From an uncultured Collinsella sp. (GTDB lineage: Bacteria; Actinomycetota; Coriobacteriia; Coriobacteriales; Coriobacteriaceae), in assembly GCA_902496005.1 (NCBI GenBank), contig CABUZI010000015.1, positions 1 to 23,867 of the forward strand: a stretch of DNA of 23,867 nucleotides. The letters are read 5' to 3'. How positions within the stretch are numbered: the stretch's first letter is position 1; every line of letters begins with the position of its first letter. Shown piece after piece: positions 1-6,945 of the stretch. The notes below the pieces were generated by a model. The model made no database searches. It was not told where the DNA came from and was given only the letters and a program-made list of their open reading frames with translations. A program made the translations under genes and the position numbers.

Positions 1-1
1 C

Positions 2-895
2 CGCGCCGCCATTCTCATGAGCGCCGCATTCAACTTCTTGGGCGTGCTCATCATGACGCACTTTAACGCGAGCGTCGCCAACACCATCTCACATATCGTC
101 GACTTTGGCGGAAACAGCACCATGGCGCTTGCGTGCCTCTGCGCGGCTCTGTTCTCCATTGTCGTCTACGGTGCCACGGCATCGCGTTTTGGCATCCCCA
201 CCTCGCAAAGCCACAGTCTTATCGCCGGCCTGACCGGTGCCGCTATCGCCCTCGGCGGCGCGAACAGCGTCAACGTCCACGAGTGGATGAAGGTCATCTA
301 CGGCCTGGCGCTCTCCATCGGTCTGGGTTTTGTCATGGGCTGGATCCTGTGCAAACTCGTCTCGATTCTGTTTGCCGCCGCCAATAGGCGACGTGCAAAC
401 GTCTTCTTTAAATACGCTCAGATCGCGAGCGCTGCGGCCATGAGCTTTATGCACGGCGCGCAGGATGGACAGAAGTTCATCGGCGTGCTCTTTTTAGGCG
501 TGGCCTTTGCCAGCGGCCAGACGAGCGTCGGCGATGCAGGCATCCCCATCTGGATTATGCTGCTGTGCTCGGCCACTATGGGTATCGGCACCAGCGTGGG
601 CGGCGAGCGCATCATCAAGTCCGTCGGCCAGAGCATGGTCAAGCTCGAAAAGTATCAGGGCTTCTCCGCCGACCTGGCGGGCGCCGCAAATCTGCTGCTT
701 GCCACCCTTACCGGCATCCCCGTGTCCTCCACACACATCAAGACCTGCGCCATCATGGGCGTCGGTGCCGTCAAGCGCCTCTCAGCCATCAACTTCGGCG
801 TCGTCAAAGACATGATGTTCACCTGGTTCTTCACCTTCCCCGCCTGCGGACTCATCAGCTTTGTCATGGCCAAGCTGTTCATGATGTTCCTCTAG
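2..895 (+). CDS. PiT-family inorganic phosphate permease (5' end cut by window edge)
   Basis: This is a membrane permease of the PiT family, which imports inorganic phosphate, often as a metal-phosphate complex, using the proton or sodium gradient. The frame is open to the left edge, and residues upstream of the first visible Met (base 17) are in frame, so that Met is internal. About 297 codons are visible. The usual N-terminal signature half is missing, while the C-terminal half is intact and contains the family signature around GIPVSSTHIKT plus several hydrophobic helices. A hydrophilic stretch near NRRRANVFFKYAQ matches the cytoplasmic loop between the two halves. The stop codon is followed 67 bases later by a DUF47 gene, the usual partner of PiT permeases, so the two probably form one operon. 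The family is clear; the exact substrate and coupling ion cannot be read from the sequence. Confidence 0.93.
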   Translation, partial: RAAILMSAAFNFLGVLIMTHFNASVANTISHIVDFGGNSTMALACLCAALFSIVVYGATASRFGIPTSQSHSLIAGLTGAAIALGGANSVNVHEWMKVIYGLALSIGLGFVMGWILCKLVSILFAAANRRRANVFFKYAQIASAAAMSFMHGAQDGQKFIGVLFLGVAFASGQTSVGDAGIPIWIMLLCSATMGIGTSVGGERIIKSVGQSMVKLEKYQGFSADLAGAANLLLATLTGIPVSSTHIKTCAIMGVGAVKRLSAINFGVVKDMMFTWFFTFPACGLISFVMAKLFMMFL

Positions 896-962
896 TCAAA
901 CCGAGCGTCCATCCGGACCGCATTACTTCGCCCACCCGTCTTCACCTCGAAAGGACCCACCC

Positions 963-1586
963 ATGGCAAAGAAACCCGATTCGTTCTACTTTGACAACTA
1001 CGTCGCTTGCGCCGACCTCGCCGTCCAGGCCGCAGAGCTGCTCACCAAGATTTTTGAGAACTTTGACCCCGCGCAGATCCACGACATGCTCAATAAGATG
1101 CATGCGATTGAGCATGCGGCAGACAAGAAGCACCACGAGCTCGAAGACGCCTTGCTCACCGCCTTTATCACCCCGCTTGAGCGCGAGGATCTAGACCTGA
1201 TGAGCTGCTCGCTCGACACCGTGCTCGATCGTATCGAGGGCGTCGTGCAGCGCGTCTACTTCACCAACATCCAGAGCATCCATCCCGACGCCATCGTCAT
1301 CGCTCACAAGGTGACTGACGCCTGCCGCGCCATGAAAGACCTGATGGTCGAGCTGCCCAACTACCGCAAGTCCAAGACCCTGCGCGAACTCGTCATCCAG
1401 ATCAACACCATCGAGTCCGAAGCCGACGAGCTCTATATCAACGCCATGCGCAACCTGCACGTTAACGGCAAGGACCCGCTCGAGGTCATCGCCTGGCGTG
1501 ACGTGTACGCCTTCCTGGAGTACTGCGCTGACTGCTGTGAGAATGTGGCCGATGTTGTGGATTCGATTGTCATGAAGAACAGTTAA
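963..1586 (+). CDS. DUF47 family protein, PhoU-like partner of the PiT permease
   Basis: The 207-residue all-helical protein belongs to DUF47 (PhoU-like, also called YkaA/Pit accessory protein), thought to regulate the adjacent low-affinity phosphate permease. Family hallmarks are visible: an early helix with HAIEHAADKKHHELED, the central FITPLEREDLDLM segment, and LDTVLDRIEG. The C-terminal helix contains ENVAD, which fits the ExxxD metal-binding pattern of the PhoU superfamily. The ATG at 963 is preceded by AAAGGA at about 950-955, a good ribosome binding site. It lies 67 bases after the PiT gene on the same strand. Unlike PhoU in this window, both of its metal motifs look intact. No signal peptide or membrane segment is seen, so it should be cytoplasmic. 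Confidence 0.92.
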   Translation: MAKKPDSFYFDNYVACADLAVQAAELLTKIFENFDPAQIHDMLNKMHAIEHAADKKHHELEDALLTAFITPLEREDLDLMSCSLDTVLDRIEGVVQRVYFTNIQSIHPDAIVIAHKVTDACRAMKDLMVELPNYRKSKTLRELVIQINTIESEADELYINAMRNLHVNGKDPLEVIAWRDVYAFLEYCADCCENVADVVDSIVMKNS

Positions 1587-1591
1587 TTGGG

Positions 1592-1700
1592 GGTACGTAT
1601 CCCACCGGTCGCGGGCCCGACCACTAATACCTTTTTCACTCCGGCTGCAAGCAGAGTCGTTCAAAAGGTATTAGTGGTCGGGCCCGCTCCCTTACGTACC
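1592..1700. repeat. Long inverted repeat, 25-bp perfect arms plus 8-bp outer arms
   Basis: Bases 1611-1635 and 1663-1687 are exact reverse complements over 25 bp, separated by 27 bases. Further out, GGTACGTA at 1592-1599 pairs with TACGTACC at 1693-1700, with unequal internal gaps of 11 and 5 bases. The loop contains a smaller CTGC-AA-GCAG hairpin. It lies between the DUF47 gene and the nitroreductase. It is not a classical intrinsic terminator because no T-run follows the right arm; the short T-run is inside the left arm. It could be a non-autonomous mobile repeat, a dispersed intergenic hairpin, or an RNA processing or transcript-stabilising structure for the PiT-DUF47 message. The structure is directly visible; the function is unknown. 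Confidence 0.9.
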
Positions 1701-1740
1701 ACCATTGGGAACTTTGGCTGAGGGGTTGACTGATTGCTGC

Positions 1741-1768
1741 TTTGGGTACTGTTTGGGTTACTTTGGGT
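1741..1768 (+). promoter_or_regulatory. Three TTTGGGT direct repeats in the nitroreductase leader
   Basis: TTTGGGT occurs at 1741, 1752 and 1762, an 11- then 10-base spacing close to one helical turn. The repeats lie 32-59 bases before the nitroreductase ATG in a G/T-rich, C-poor stretch. A TTGACT that could act as a -35 box lies at 1726-1731, but I see no convincing -10 box at the right distance. The repeats could bind a regulator or simply be low-complexity leader sequence. The repeats are seen; the role is a guess. Confidence 0.3.
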
Positions 1769-1799
1769 TTGTTTGATTTTTAATTGTTGGAGGGCTTGT

Positions 1800-2330
1800 A
1801 TGTCTTATTTGGATCTGGCTCGGGGTCGGTATTCTTGTCGTGAGTTTGAAGATCGGGCTGTGGAGCAGGCTGTGGTGGATGCCATTGTTGAGGCTGGGCG
1901 TATTGCTCCTTCTGCTTGTAATAACCATCCAACCCGTGTGATGGTGTTGGATACGCCTGAGCTTCTGGAGAAGGCTGCTGCTTGTCAGCCTCGGTTTGCT
2001 CGTGATGGGTCTATCTTTGGCGCTCCGCTTATCTTCCTTATTTGCAGCGTTACCGATGATGCTTGGGTGCGCCCGTATGATCAGATGAATTCCAGCGAAA
2101 TCGATACATCCATCGTTTGCGATCAGATGATGATGGAGGCCACCGAGCAGGGCCTGGGAACGTGCTGGGTATGCCATTTTAAGCCAGAGGTGGCACAGGA
2201 GCAGTTCAATCTGCCCAAGGGCGTTTATCCCTATCACATGCTTGTCTGTGGCTATCCTGCCGACCACATCGCCGACCCCGAGCATCGCGAGGCCCGTACC
2301 ATTCCCCTCCCCAACTTCCTCCTCAAGTAG
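1800..2330 (+). CDS. Nitroreductase family protein (FMN-dependent oxidoreductase)
   Basis: The 176-residue protein matches the small nitroreductase family, FMN enzymes that reduce nitro compounds, quinones or similar substrates with NAD(P)H. Visible family features are the N-terminal RYSCREF segment that contacts FMN phosphate, APSACNNHPTRVMV, a Met-rich central helix SIVCDQMMMEATEQ, and GLGTCWVCHF followed by MLVCGYPAD near the C-terminus. I chose the ATG at 1800 because GGAGGG at about 1789-1794 precedes it; an upstream in-frame TTG at 1734 would add 22 hydrophobic residues untypical of this soluble family. Codon use changes inside the gene: the first half uses GCT for 12 of 13 alanines, the second half GCC for 4 of 5. 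The substrate cannot be deduced. It converges with divIVA. Confidence 0.9.
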   Translation: MSYLDLARGRYSCREFEDRAVEQAVVDAIVEAGRIAPSACNNHPTRVMVLDTPELLEKAAACQPRFARDGSIFGAPLIFLICSVTDDAWVRPYDQMNSSEIDTSIVCDQMMMEATEQGLGTCWVCHFKPEVAQEQFNLPKGVYPYHMLVCGYPADHIADPEHREARTIPLPNFLLK

Positions 2331-2441
2331 TTTTTTGGCACATGCCCTAAAACCTACCTTTTACCGCTCACCCATTCGCCGAGTTCTGCGCCACAATGTG
2401 CAGGGCTCGTTTTTTTATGTTGCGCGCCCCTGCACAGTCAT

Positions 2442-2471
2442 AAAAAAGGACCCGCAAGCTGCGGGTCCTTT
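2442..2471 (-). terminator. Intrinsic terminator downstream of divIVA
   Basis: Bases 2445-2456 and 2460-2471 form a perfect 12-bp stem with a 3-base loop (AGC). On the - strand the hairpin is followed by a run of T (complement of the A-run at 2442-2447), the standard rho-independent layout. It lies 26 bases after the divIVA stop and ends the long - strand gene series. On the + strand the stem ends in CCTTTCT, so it may also weakly stop nitroreductase transcripts. Confidence 0.9.
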
Positions 2472-2497
2472 CTAGGCACTAAATTGTAGGCCGAATG

Positions 2498-3172
2498 TTA
2501 GTCCAGGTCGTCGGCAGCAAAGTTGTCGATCGGGGCGAAGGGATCGGCCACGGGGACAACCGGGTCAGCGACGGGCAGCGGCTCGGCGGGAACAGTCACT
2601 GCAGGAGAAGCGGCAGAACCGACCGGCGTGGAGGCCATCAGATCGGCCGGGAAGGAATTCTGGGCATCGTCCATGAAGTGCTGGATGAGCTTGAGATACT
2701 CTGCCTTGAACTCCTCACGGGAAGCCTTGAGACGATCGATCTCCTCGAGCTCGGCCTGCTTCTCGGTCAGAGCCTGGCGGATAACCTCGCGGGCCTTGGC
2801 GTCAGCCTCGTTGCGGATACGCTCAGCGTTCTCGTTGGCATCGTTGACGATGGTCTCAGCGGTCTGCTGGGCAGCGATCAGGGCAGCGGAAATCTGGCGC
2901 TCCTGAGCGGAGAAGTCAGGGGCGGGAGCAGCCACGGGGGCGGCAGGAACGGCCTGGGCGGTGGCATCCTGAGCTTGGGCAAGCTGAGCCTGCGCATCGG
3001 CAAGCTGCTGCTCGGTAGCAGTCAGACGACCCTTAAGGTCGACGATCTTAGCGAGCATAGCGTCAACCTCGGAGGACAGCGTCTCCAAGAAGACGTCGAC
3101 CTCAGCAGGATCGTAGCCACGCTTGGCCTCAGAGAAAGTCTGAGCCTGGATGTCTGCAGGGGTAATAGCCAT
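2498..3172 (-). CDS. divIVA: DivIVA domain cell division/polar growth scaffold protein
   Basis: This is a 224-residue DivIVA-type scaffold that binds negatively curved membrane at septa and poles and recruits division or cell wall proteins. The N-terminal lipid-binding domain is clear in residues 1-60, with AKRGYDPAEVDVFLETLSSEV matching the family signature. Alanine/glutamine-rich heptad coiled coil follows (ATEQQLADAQAQLAQAQ), then an Ala/Pro linker, a second coiled coil rich in Glu and Arg (about 85-165), and an acidic Asp/Pro/Ala/Val-rich tail ending DNFAADDLD. The ATG at 3172 has AAAGGAG a few bases upstream. It is the last gene of the yggS-sepF-yggT-divIVA block, the usual Gram-positive order but without ylmH between yggT and divIVA. 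A strong terminator follows. Confidence 0.93.
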   Translation of the reverse strand: MAITPADIQAQTFSEAKRGYDPAEVDVFLETLSSEVDAMLAKIVDLKGRLTATEQQLADAQAQLAQAQDATAQAVPAAPVAAPAPDFSAQERQISAALIAAQQTAETIVNDANENAERIRNEADAKAREVIRQALTEKQAELEEIDRLKASREEFKAEYLKLIQHFMDDAQNSFPADLMASTPVGSAASPAVTVPAEPLPVADPVVPVADPFAPIDNFAADDLD

Positions 3173-3233
3173 AACAAGTCTCCTTTTTCATCGCCTCGGC
3201 GCTACACGCCCGACGTAAGTTACTAAGTCAGCT

Positions 3234-3515
3234 CTACACGAGTATACCTATAAGAAGCTGCAGAACCAGCCTCTGCACCAACTGCAACGCAATAATCGCA
3301 ACGACCGGCGAAAAATCGATACCGCCCATCGGCGGGATGAAACGACGGAACAGGTTGAGCCACGGACCGCACACGCTATCAAGCACCGCGGCAATATCCT
3401 GAAGCAAACCACCCTGCTTCATGGGAATCCACGTCATAAAGCAGTAGACGACAATGAGCGTGGAATAGAAGTTGAACAGCGTGTTGACCAGCTGGACGAT
3501 AGTGTAGATGTTGAT
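3234..3515 (-). CDS. yggT: YggT family small membrane protein, probably with a non-standard start codon
   Basis: YggT/YlmG proteins are small two-helix membrane proteins linked to division and membrane organisation. The C-terminal half is typical: WLNLFRRFIPPMGGIDFSPVVAIIALQLVQ. Family members carry a first membrane helix about 30 residues before this, and the frame encodes one (VNTLFNFYSTLIVVYCFMTWIP). However, the only ATG is at 3437, inside that helix, and no ATG, GTG or TTG occurs between it and the in-frame stop that is also the sepF stop (3537-3539). AGGAG at 3522-3526 is ideally placed, 6 bases before an ATC codon at 3515, giving 93 residues, the normal family length. I therefore propose ATC (or, less well placed, ATT at 3521) as the start. 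The identity is secure; the start is an inference. Confidence 0.8.
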   Translation of the reverse strand: MNIYTIVQLVNTLFNFYSTLIVVYCFMTWIPMKQGGLLQDIAAVLDSVCGPWLNLFRRFIPPMGGIDFSPVVAIIALQLVQRLVLQLLIGILV

Positions 3516-3536
3516 GGGAATCTCCTCGTCTTGTCT

Positions 3537-4262
3537 TTACTTAAGGTAGCCGTCGGCACGAAGCTTCTTGAGATCGGAATCTTTGACCTCGCAACCGGCG
3601 GGCAGCACCATGAACACGCGGTCGCCCACCTCCTTGACCGTGGCACCCAGACCGCAGGCAAAGCCGTAAGAGAAGTCCAGGACGCGCTTGGCGACCTCGG
3701 TACGAACGCCCACAAAAATCAGCGCGACAGGCTGCTTGGTGCGCACACGGCGCACGACGGTCTCCACGTCGTCATAGCTCTCAGGGCGCAGGACATAGGC
3801 CGGCAGCTGTGGCGTTGCGTTGATGATGTTGCTCGCATACGCCGAAGCATCGCTCGGTGAGGGAGCAGGTGCGGGGGCAGCGGCGCGAGCACGTGTGCTC
3901 TCGGCGTAGCTCGACGGCGTGTCGTAAGCACCGGGACGATAACCGCCCGCAACCGTCTCCTGCGAGCGCGATGGCGGGTTGTAGGTCGTAGCGTGGCGAG
4001 AGTCGTCGCCGACCAGCTGACCGGAGCGCGTGTACACGGCCACCGACTCGGCCTCGCCGCGGCGCGTCTGACCCAACAGGCCGTTGCTCGGCTCGTCCTG
4101 GGTGTAGAAGCCCTCGCCCGAGGCACCGCTGTAACCGTTATTCTGGTAGCCGTCGTCATAGCCATCATCGTAGCCGTAGTCGTCGTCCTGACCATAACCC
4201 TGGTCGTAACCCTGCTGGCCGCCCAGGTGCATCTTATTTTTAATCTCGTCAAGGAAGCCCAT
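3537..4262 (-). CDS. sepF: SepF, membrane anchor and assembly factor for FtsZ
   Basis: SepF binds the FtsZ C-terminal tail and tethers it to the membrane; in actinobacteria without FtsA it is the main anchor. The 241-residue protein starts with a short amphipathic helix (MGFLDEIKNKMHLGG). A Tyr/Gly/Asp-rich low-complexity stretch follows (about 16-46), then a disordered Ala/Pro/Ser linker, and the conserved SepF core at about 156-227 with SYDDVETVVRRVRTKQPVAL and LDFSYGFACGLGATV. I chose ATG 4262 because AGAGGA lies just upstream and MGFLD matches the family start; an in-frame upstream ATG at 4313 would add 17 untypical residues before the membrane-targeting helix. It lies 60 bases after yggS and 21 bases before the proposed yggT start, as in the ylm operon of Gram-positives. 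Confidence 0.95.
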   Translation of the reverse strand: MGFLDEIKNKMHLGGQQGYDQGYGQDDDYGYDDGYDDGYQNNGYSGASGEGFYTQDEPSNGLLGQTRRGEAESVAVYTRSGQLVGDDSRHATTYNPPSRSQETVAGGYRPGAYDTPSSYAESTRARAAAPAPAPSPSDASAYASNIINATPQLPAYVLRPESYDDVETVVRRVRTKQPVALIFVGVRTEVAKRVLDFSYGFACGLGATVKEVGDRVFMVLPAGCEVKDSDLKKLRADGYLK

Positions 4263-4290
4263 GGTTGTGTCCTCTCGCGGTTTAGTGCAG

Positions 4291-4311
4291 GCGCTCTGAT
4301 AATCAGTGCGC
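4291..4311. repeat. 21-base dyad in the sepF leader
   Basis: Between the yggS stop and the sepF start, GCGC-T-CTGAT-A-ATCAG-T-GCGC reads nearly the same on both strands, with a single central base and one symmetrical mismatch. The near-continuous symmetry, with almost no loop, looks more like a protein-binding operator than an RNA hairpin. Its centre is 39 bases upstream of the sepF ATG. No regulator is known. Confidence 0.4.
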
Positions 4312-4322
4312 ACTTCAGAGCC

Positions 4323-5060
4323 TTATTTTACTGCAAACTCCGGGCTAAATACTACCCTGCCCAGGCGAACGAGCGTAGAGCCTTCCTCAAGGGCAGGCTC
4401 AAAGTCCTCGCTCATGCCGCAGGAAAGCTCGGGCAGACTCAGATCGGAGTGCGTCGCCTCAAGCTCATCCCTTAGCTCGCGAAGTCCGGCAAAAGTGCGG
4501 CGCGCCACATCCTTATTCCCCCGGGGTGCCATAGTCATAAGGCCCTGCACACAAATTCCCTCAAGCTCCGCAAGCTCACCTGCGGCGTCTCGGACCTCGT
4601 CGGGCGAAAAGCCGCCCTTGGACTCCTCGCCGCTCACATTGACCTCGATCAGCACGCGCTGGGGGCCGGAGAGCTCGCCCGCCTCAATCTTGCGGACCGC
4701 ACGGCTCGAGATAGCCTGAGCCAAATGCAGCGAGCTTACCGAATGAATCAGCTCGGCCGAGCCCAGAACCGCATTGATCTTGTTGGTCTGCAGGTTGCCG
4801 ATCATATCGAAGCGCACCTCGGGTAGCTCCGGATGCTCTGCGAGGCCAGCGAGCTTGCGAACGAGCTCCTGCGGGCGGTTCTCGGCAAAATGGCGATACC
4901 CCGCCTGAATAGCGGCAACGGTCTCATCGACACCAACGGTCTTGGACACGGCAATGAGGCGCGCGGCGTCGTGGGGACGGCCTGCGCGATCGAGCGCCGC
5001 ATAAAAACGTTCCAGAATCTGCTCGCGGCGAGCGCGCATCAAGTCCAAATAGTTATCCAT
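4323..5060 (-). CDS. yggS: YggS/YlmE family PLP homeostasis protein
   Basis: YggS (PLPBP) is a single-domain, alanine-racemase-fold protein that binds pyridoxal phosphate and maintains vitamin B6 and amino acid balance; it has no known catalytic activity. The 244-residue protein has the PLP lysine at about residue 40 in LIAVSKTV. It also has the family segments HFAENRPQEL, FDMIGNLQTNKI, VLIEVNVSGEESKGG, GLMTMAP and LSCGMSEDFEPALEEGSTLVRLG, the last two being phosphate-binding parts of the barrel. ATG 5060 is preceded by GGAGG at a suitable distance; a longer reading from 5144 would cover a hairpin and has no family match. In many Gram-positives ylmE directly follows ylmD; here the pst-phoU genes separate them. 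Confidence 0.95.
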   Translation of the reverse strand: MDNYLDLMRARREQILERFYAALDRAGRPHDAARLIAVSKTVGVDETVAAIQAGYRHFAENRPQELVRKLAGLAEHPELPEVRFDMIGNLQTNKINAVLGSAELIHSVSSLHLAQAISSRAVRKIEAGELSGPQRVLIEVNVSGEESKGGFSPDEVRDAAGELAELEGICVQGLMTMAPRGNKDVARRTFAGLRELRDELEATHSDLSLPELSCGMSEDFEPALEEGSTLVRLGRVVFSPEFAVK

Positions 5061-5110
5061 TGCCAATCGCCTCCGCTGACAGCCAAACAAGTAGTCCCAT
5101 GCTATCGCAA

Positions 5111-5142
5111 GAGCGCGGCCCCGCATGTGCAAGGCCGCGCTC
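5111..5142 (-). terminator. GC-rich hairpin between phoU and yggS, possible attenuator
   Basis: Bases 5111-5120 and 5133-5142 form a perfect 10-bp, almost all GC stem with a 12-base loop. On the - strand it lies 37 bases after the phoU stop and 50 bases before the yggS ATG. The following - strand bases (CTTGCGATAG) lack a real T-run, so it would be a weak terminator. It is more likely a partial attenuator, mRNA 3'-end stabiliser or processing site separating the phosphate genes from the yggS-sepF block. Confidence 0.45.
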
Positions 5143-5179
5143 ACTTAGGTATTTACAATCTTTCGACGAACGGAATTAC

Positions 5180-6037
5180 TTACTCCTCGTCGTCCTCGCC
5201 ATCGTCCTCGTCCTCAAGATGATCGAGCAGGTAGCGAAGACCCTCGCTGACCTCGTTAGTGGGCACCTTGGCAACGTAGCGAGCGTCGACGGCGGGCCTC
5301 ATGATAACACCCTCGCCCGAAGGCACGCGCATGCTCTCGAGCTCATCCTCATCAGTGCAGGCGATATCACCGGCAGTCATACGCTGTCCGGTCAACAAGA
5401 AGGTCAGACGGCAGGCGGCATCGATGGAAATCGAGGCGATGCGATCGAGATAGCGCGATACCATGATGGCGCGGCGCAGGTCGTCATAGTTGCTGTCGTC
5501 GTCCATAAAATCGCCCGTGTCCATGCGGTTAAAGGTGCGGAAGAACTTCTCGTAGGCGGCGTGCACTGGCTCGTCCTCGACGGCCAAGTTGCAGATGATG
5601 GACATGTCGTTGGTGACGAGCGCAGAAAGCGAAGAGCCCAGCACCTGGTAGACGGCCTCAGCCTCGGCCTCGACCGTGCCGACAAGCTCCTTGGGCAGCG
5701 AGATGTCGGCCTTGATCATATGACGCGTGGCGCGGCAAATCTGGCGAACCTTATCGGTCATGCGCTGCAGGTTAAAGTCGACGTAGATGATCGTCTGCAG
5801 CAAGCGGAAGTCGGAGGCGACCGGTGACTGCGTGGCAATCAGGTTGTAGCAGACGGCCTCCAGGTTGGCGCAGCGTGCGTCAATCGAAAGCGTGCGCTTC
5901 TTGGTCTTGGTGGCGAGCTTGCGGTCGTCGGTCACATAGGCCTTCACGGCATCGTGGAGGGCCAGATCGACGGCCTCGTAGATGCTCAGCATCTCGTGAC
6001 GGGCCTCGATGAGCTGACGGGAAAACAGTTTGCGCAT
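5180..6037 (-). CDS. phoU: PhoU-like phosphate transport regulator
   Basis: PhoU links the PstSCAB transporter to the PhoR-type sensor kinase and limits phosphate uptake. The 285-residue protein shows two three-helix repeats, each about 100 residues, as in the family, starting with MRKLFSRQLIEARHEMLSIYEAV. A C-terminal extension of about 60 residues ends in an acidic run (HLEDEDDGEDDEE), longer than the usual 215-240 residues. The two ExxxD metal-cluster motifs are altered: the first reads QRMTD where ERIGD is usual, the second DRIAS. This may mean changed or lost metal binding. The ATG at 6037 is preceded by TTGGAG. It follows pstB by 92 bases, the normal order. The assignment is strong from fold pattern and context; its regulatory mechanism may differ. 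Confidence 0.93.
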   Translation of the reverse strand: MRKLFSRQLIEARHEMLSIYEAVDLALHDAVKAYVTDDRKLATKTKKRTLSIDARCANLEAVCYNLIATQSPVASDFRLLQTIIYVDFNLQRMTDKVRQICRATRHMIKADISLPKELVGTVEAEAEAVYQVLGSSLSALVTNDMSIICNLAVEDEPVHAAYEKFFRTFNRMDTGDFMDDDSNYDDLRRAIMVSRYLDRIASISIDAACRLTFLLTGQRMTAGDIACTDEDELESMRVPSGEGVIMRPAVDARYVAKVPTNEVSEGLRYLLDHLEDEDDGEDDEE

Positions 6038-6129
6038 GGTTCACTCCAATCAGTTGGGTGCGGTCATGCCGCCCGCACAGTGAATACGCACCGGACCAGA
6101 TCCGATCGGCTTGGGACTAGTCGCACCGA

Positions 6130-6933
<804 letters not shown>

Positions 6934-6945
6934 GGGACTCCTTAA

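Noticed and set aside
1611..1687. Inverted repeat read as an intrinsic terminator for PiT-DUF47
   Set aside because: No T-run follows the right arm and the arms are much longer than needed, so I list it as a repeat of unknown role.
1734..1799. TTG start at 1734 extending the nitroreductase by 22 residues
   Set aside because: The added segment is a hydrophobic translation of the T/G-rich leader; the ATG at 1800 has a good ribosome binding site and a family-like start.
2398..2435. GTGCAGGG / CCCTGCAC hairpin before the divIVA terminator
   Set aside because: Only 8 bp of stem with a 20-base-plus loop and no T-run on either strand after the stem; too weak to list as a feature.
3234..3437. YggT as a 67-residue protein from the ATG at 3437
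   Set aside because: This start lies inside the first membrane helix expected for the family and has no ribosome binding site in front.
6038..6129. Possible promoter or terminator in the 92-base pstB-phoU gap
   Set aside because: Only a 6-bp GTGCGG/CCGCAC pairing was seen, with no T-run and no convincing promoter boxes.
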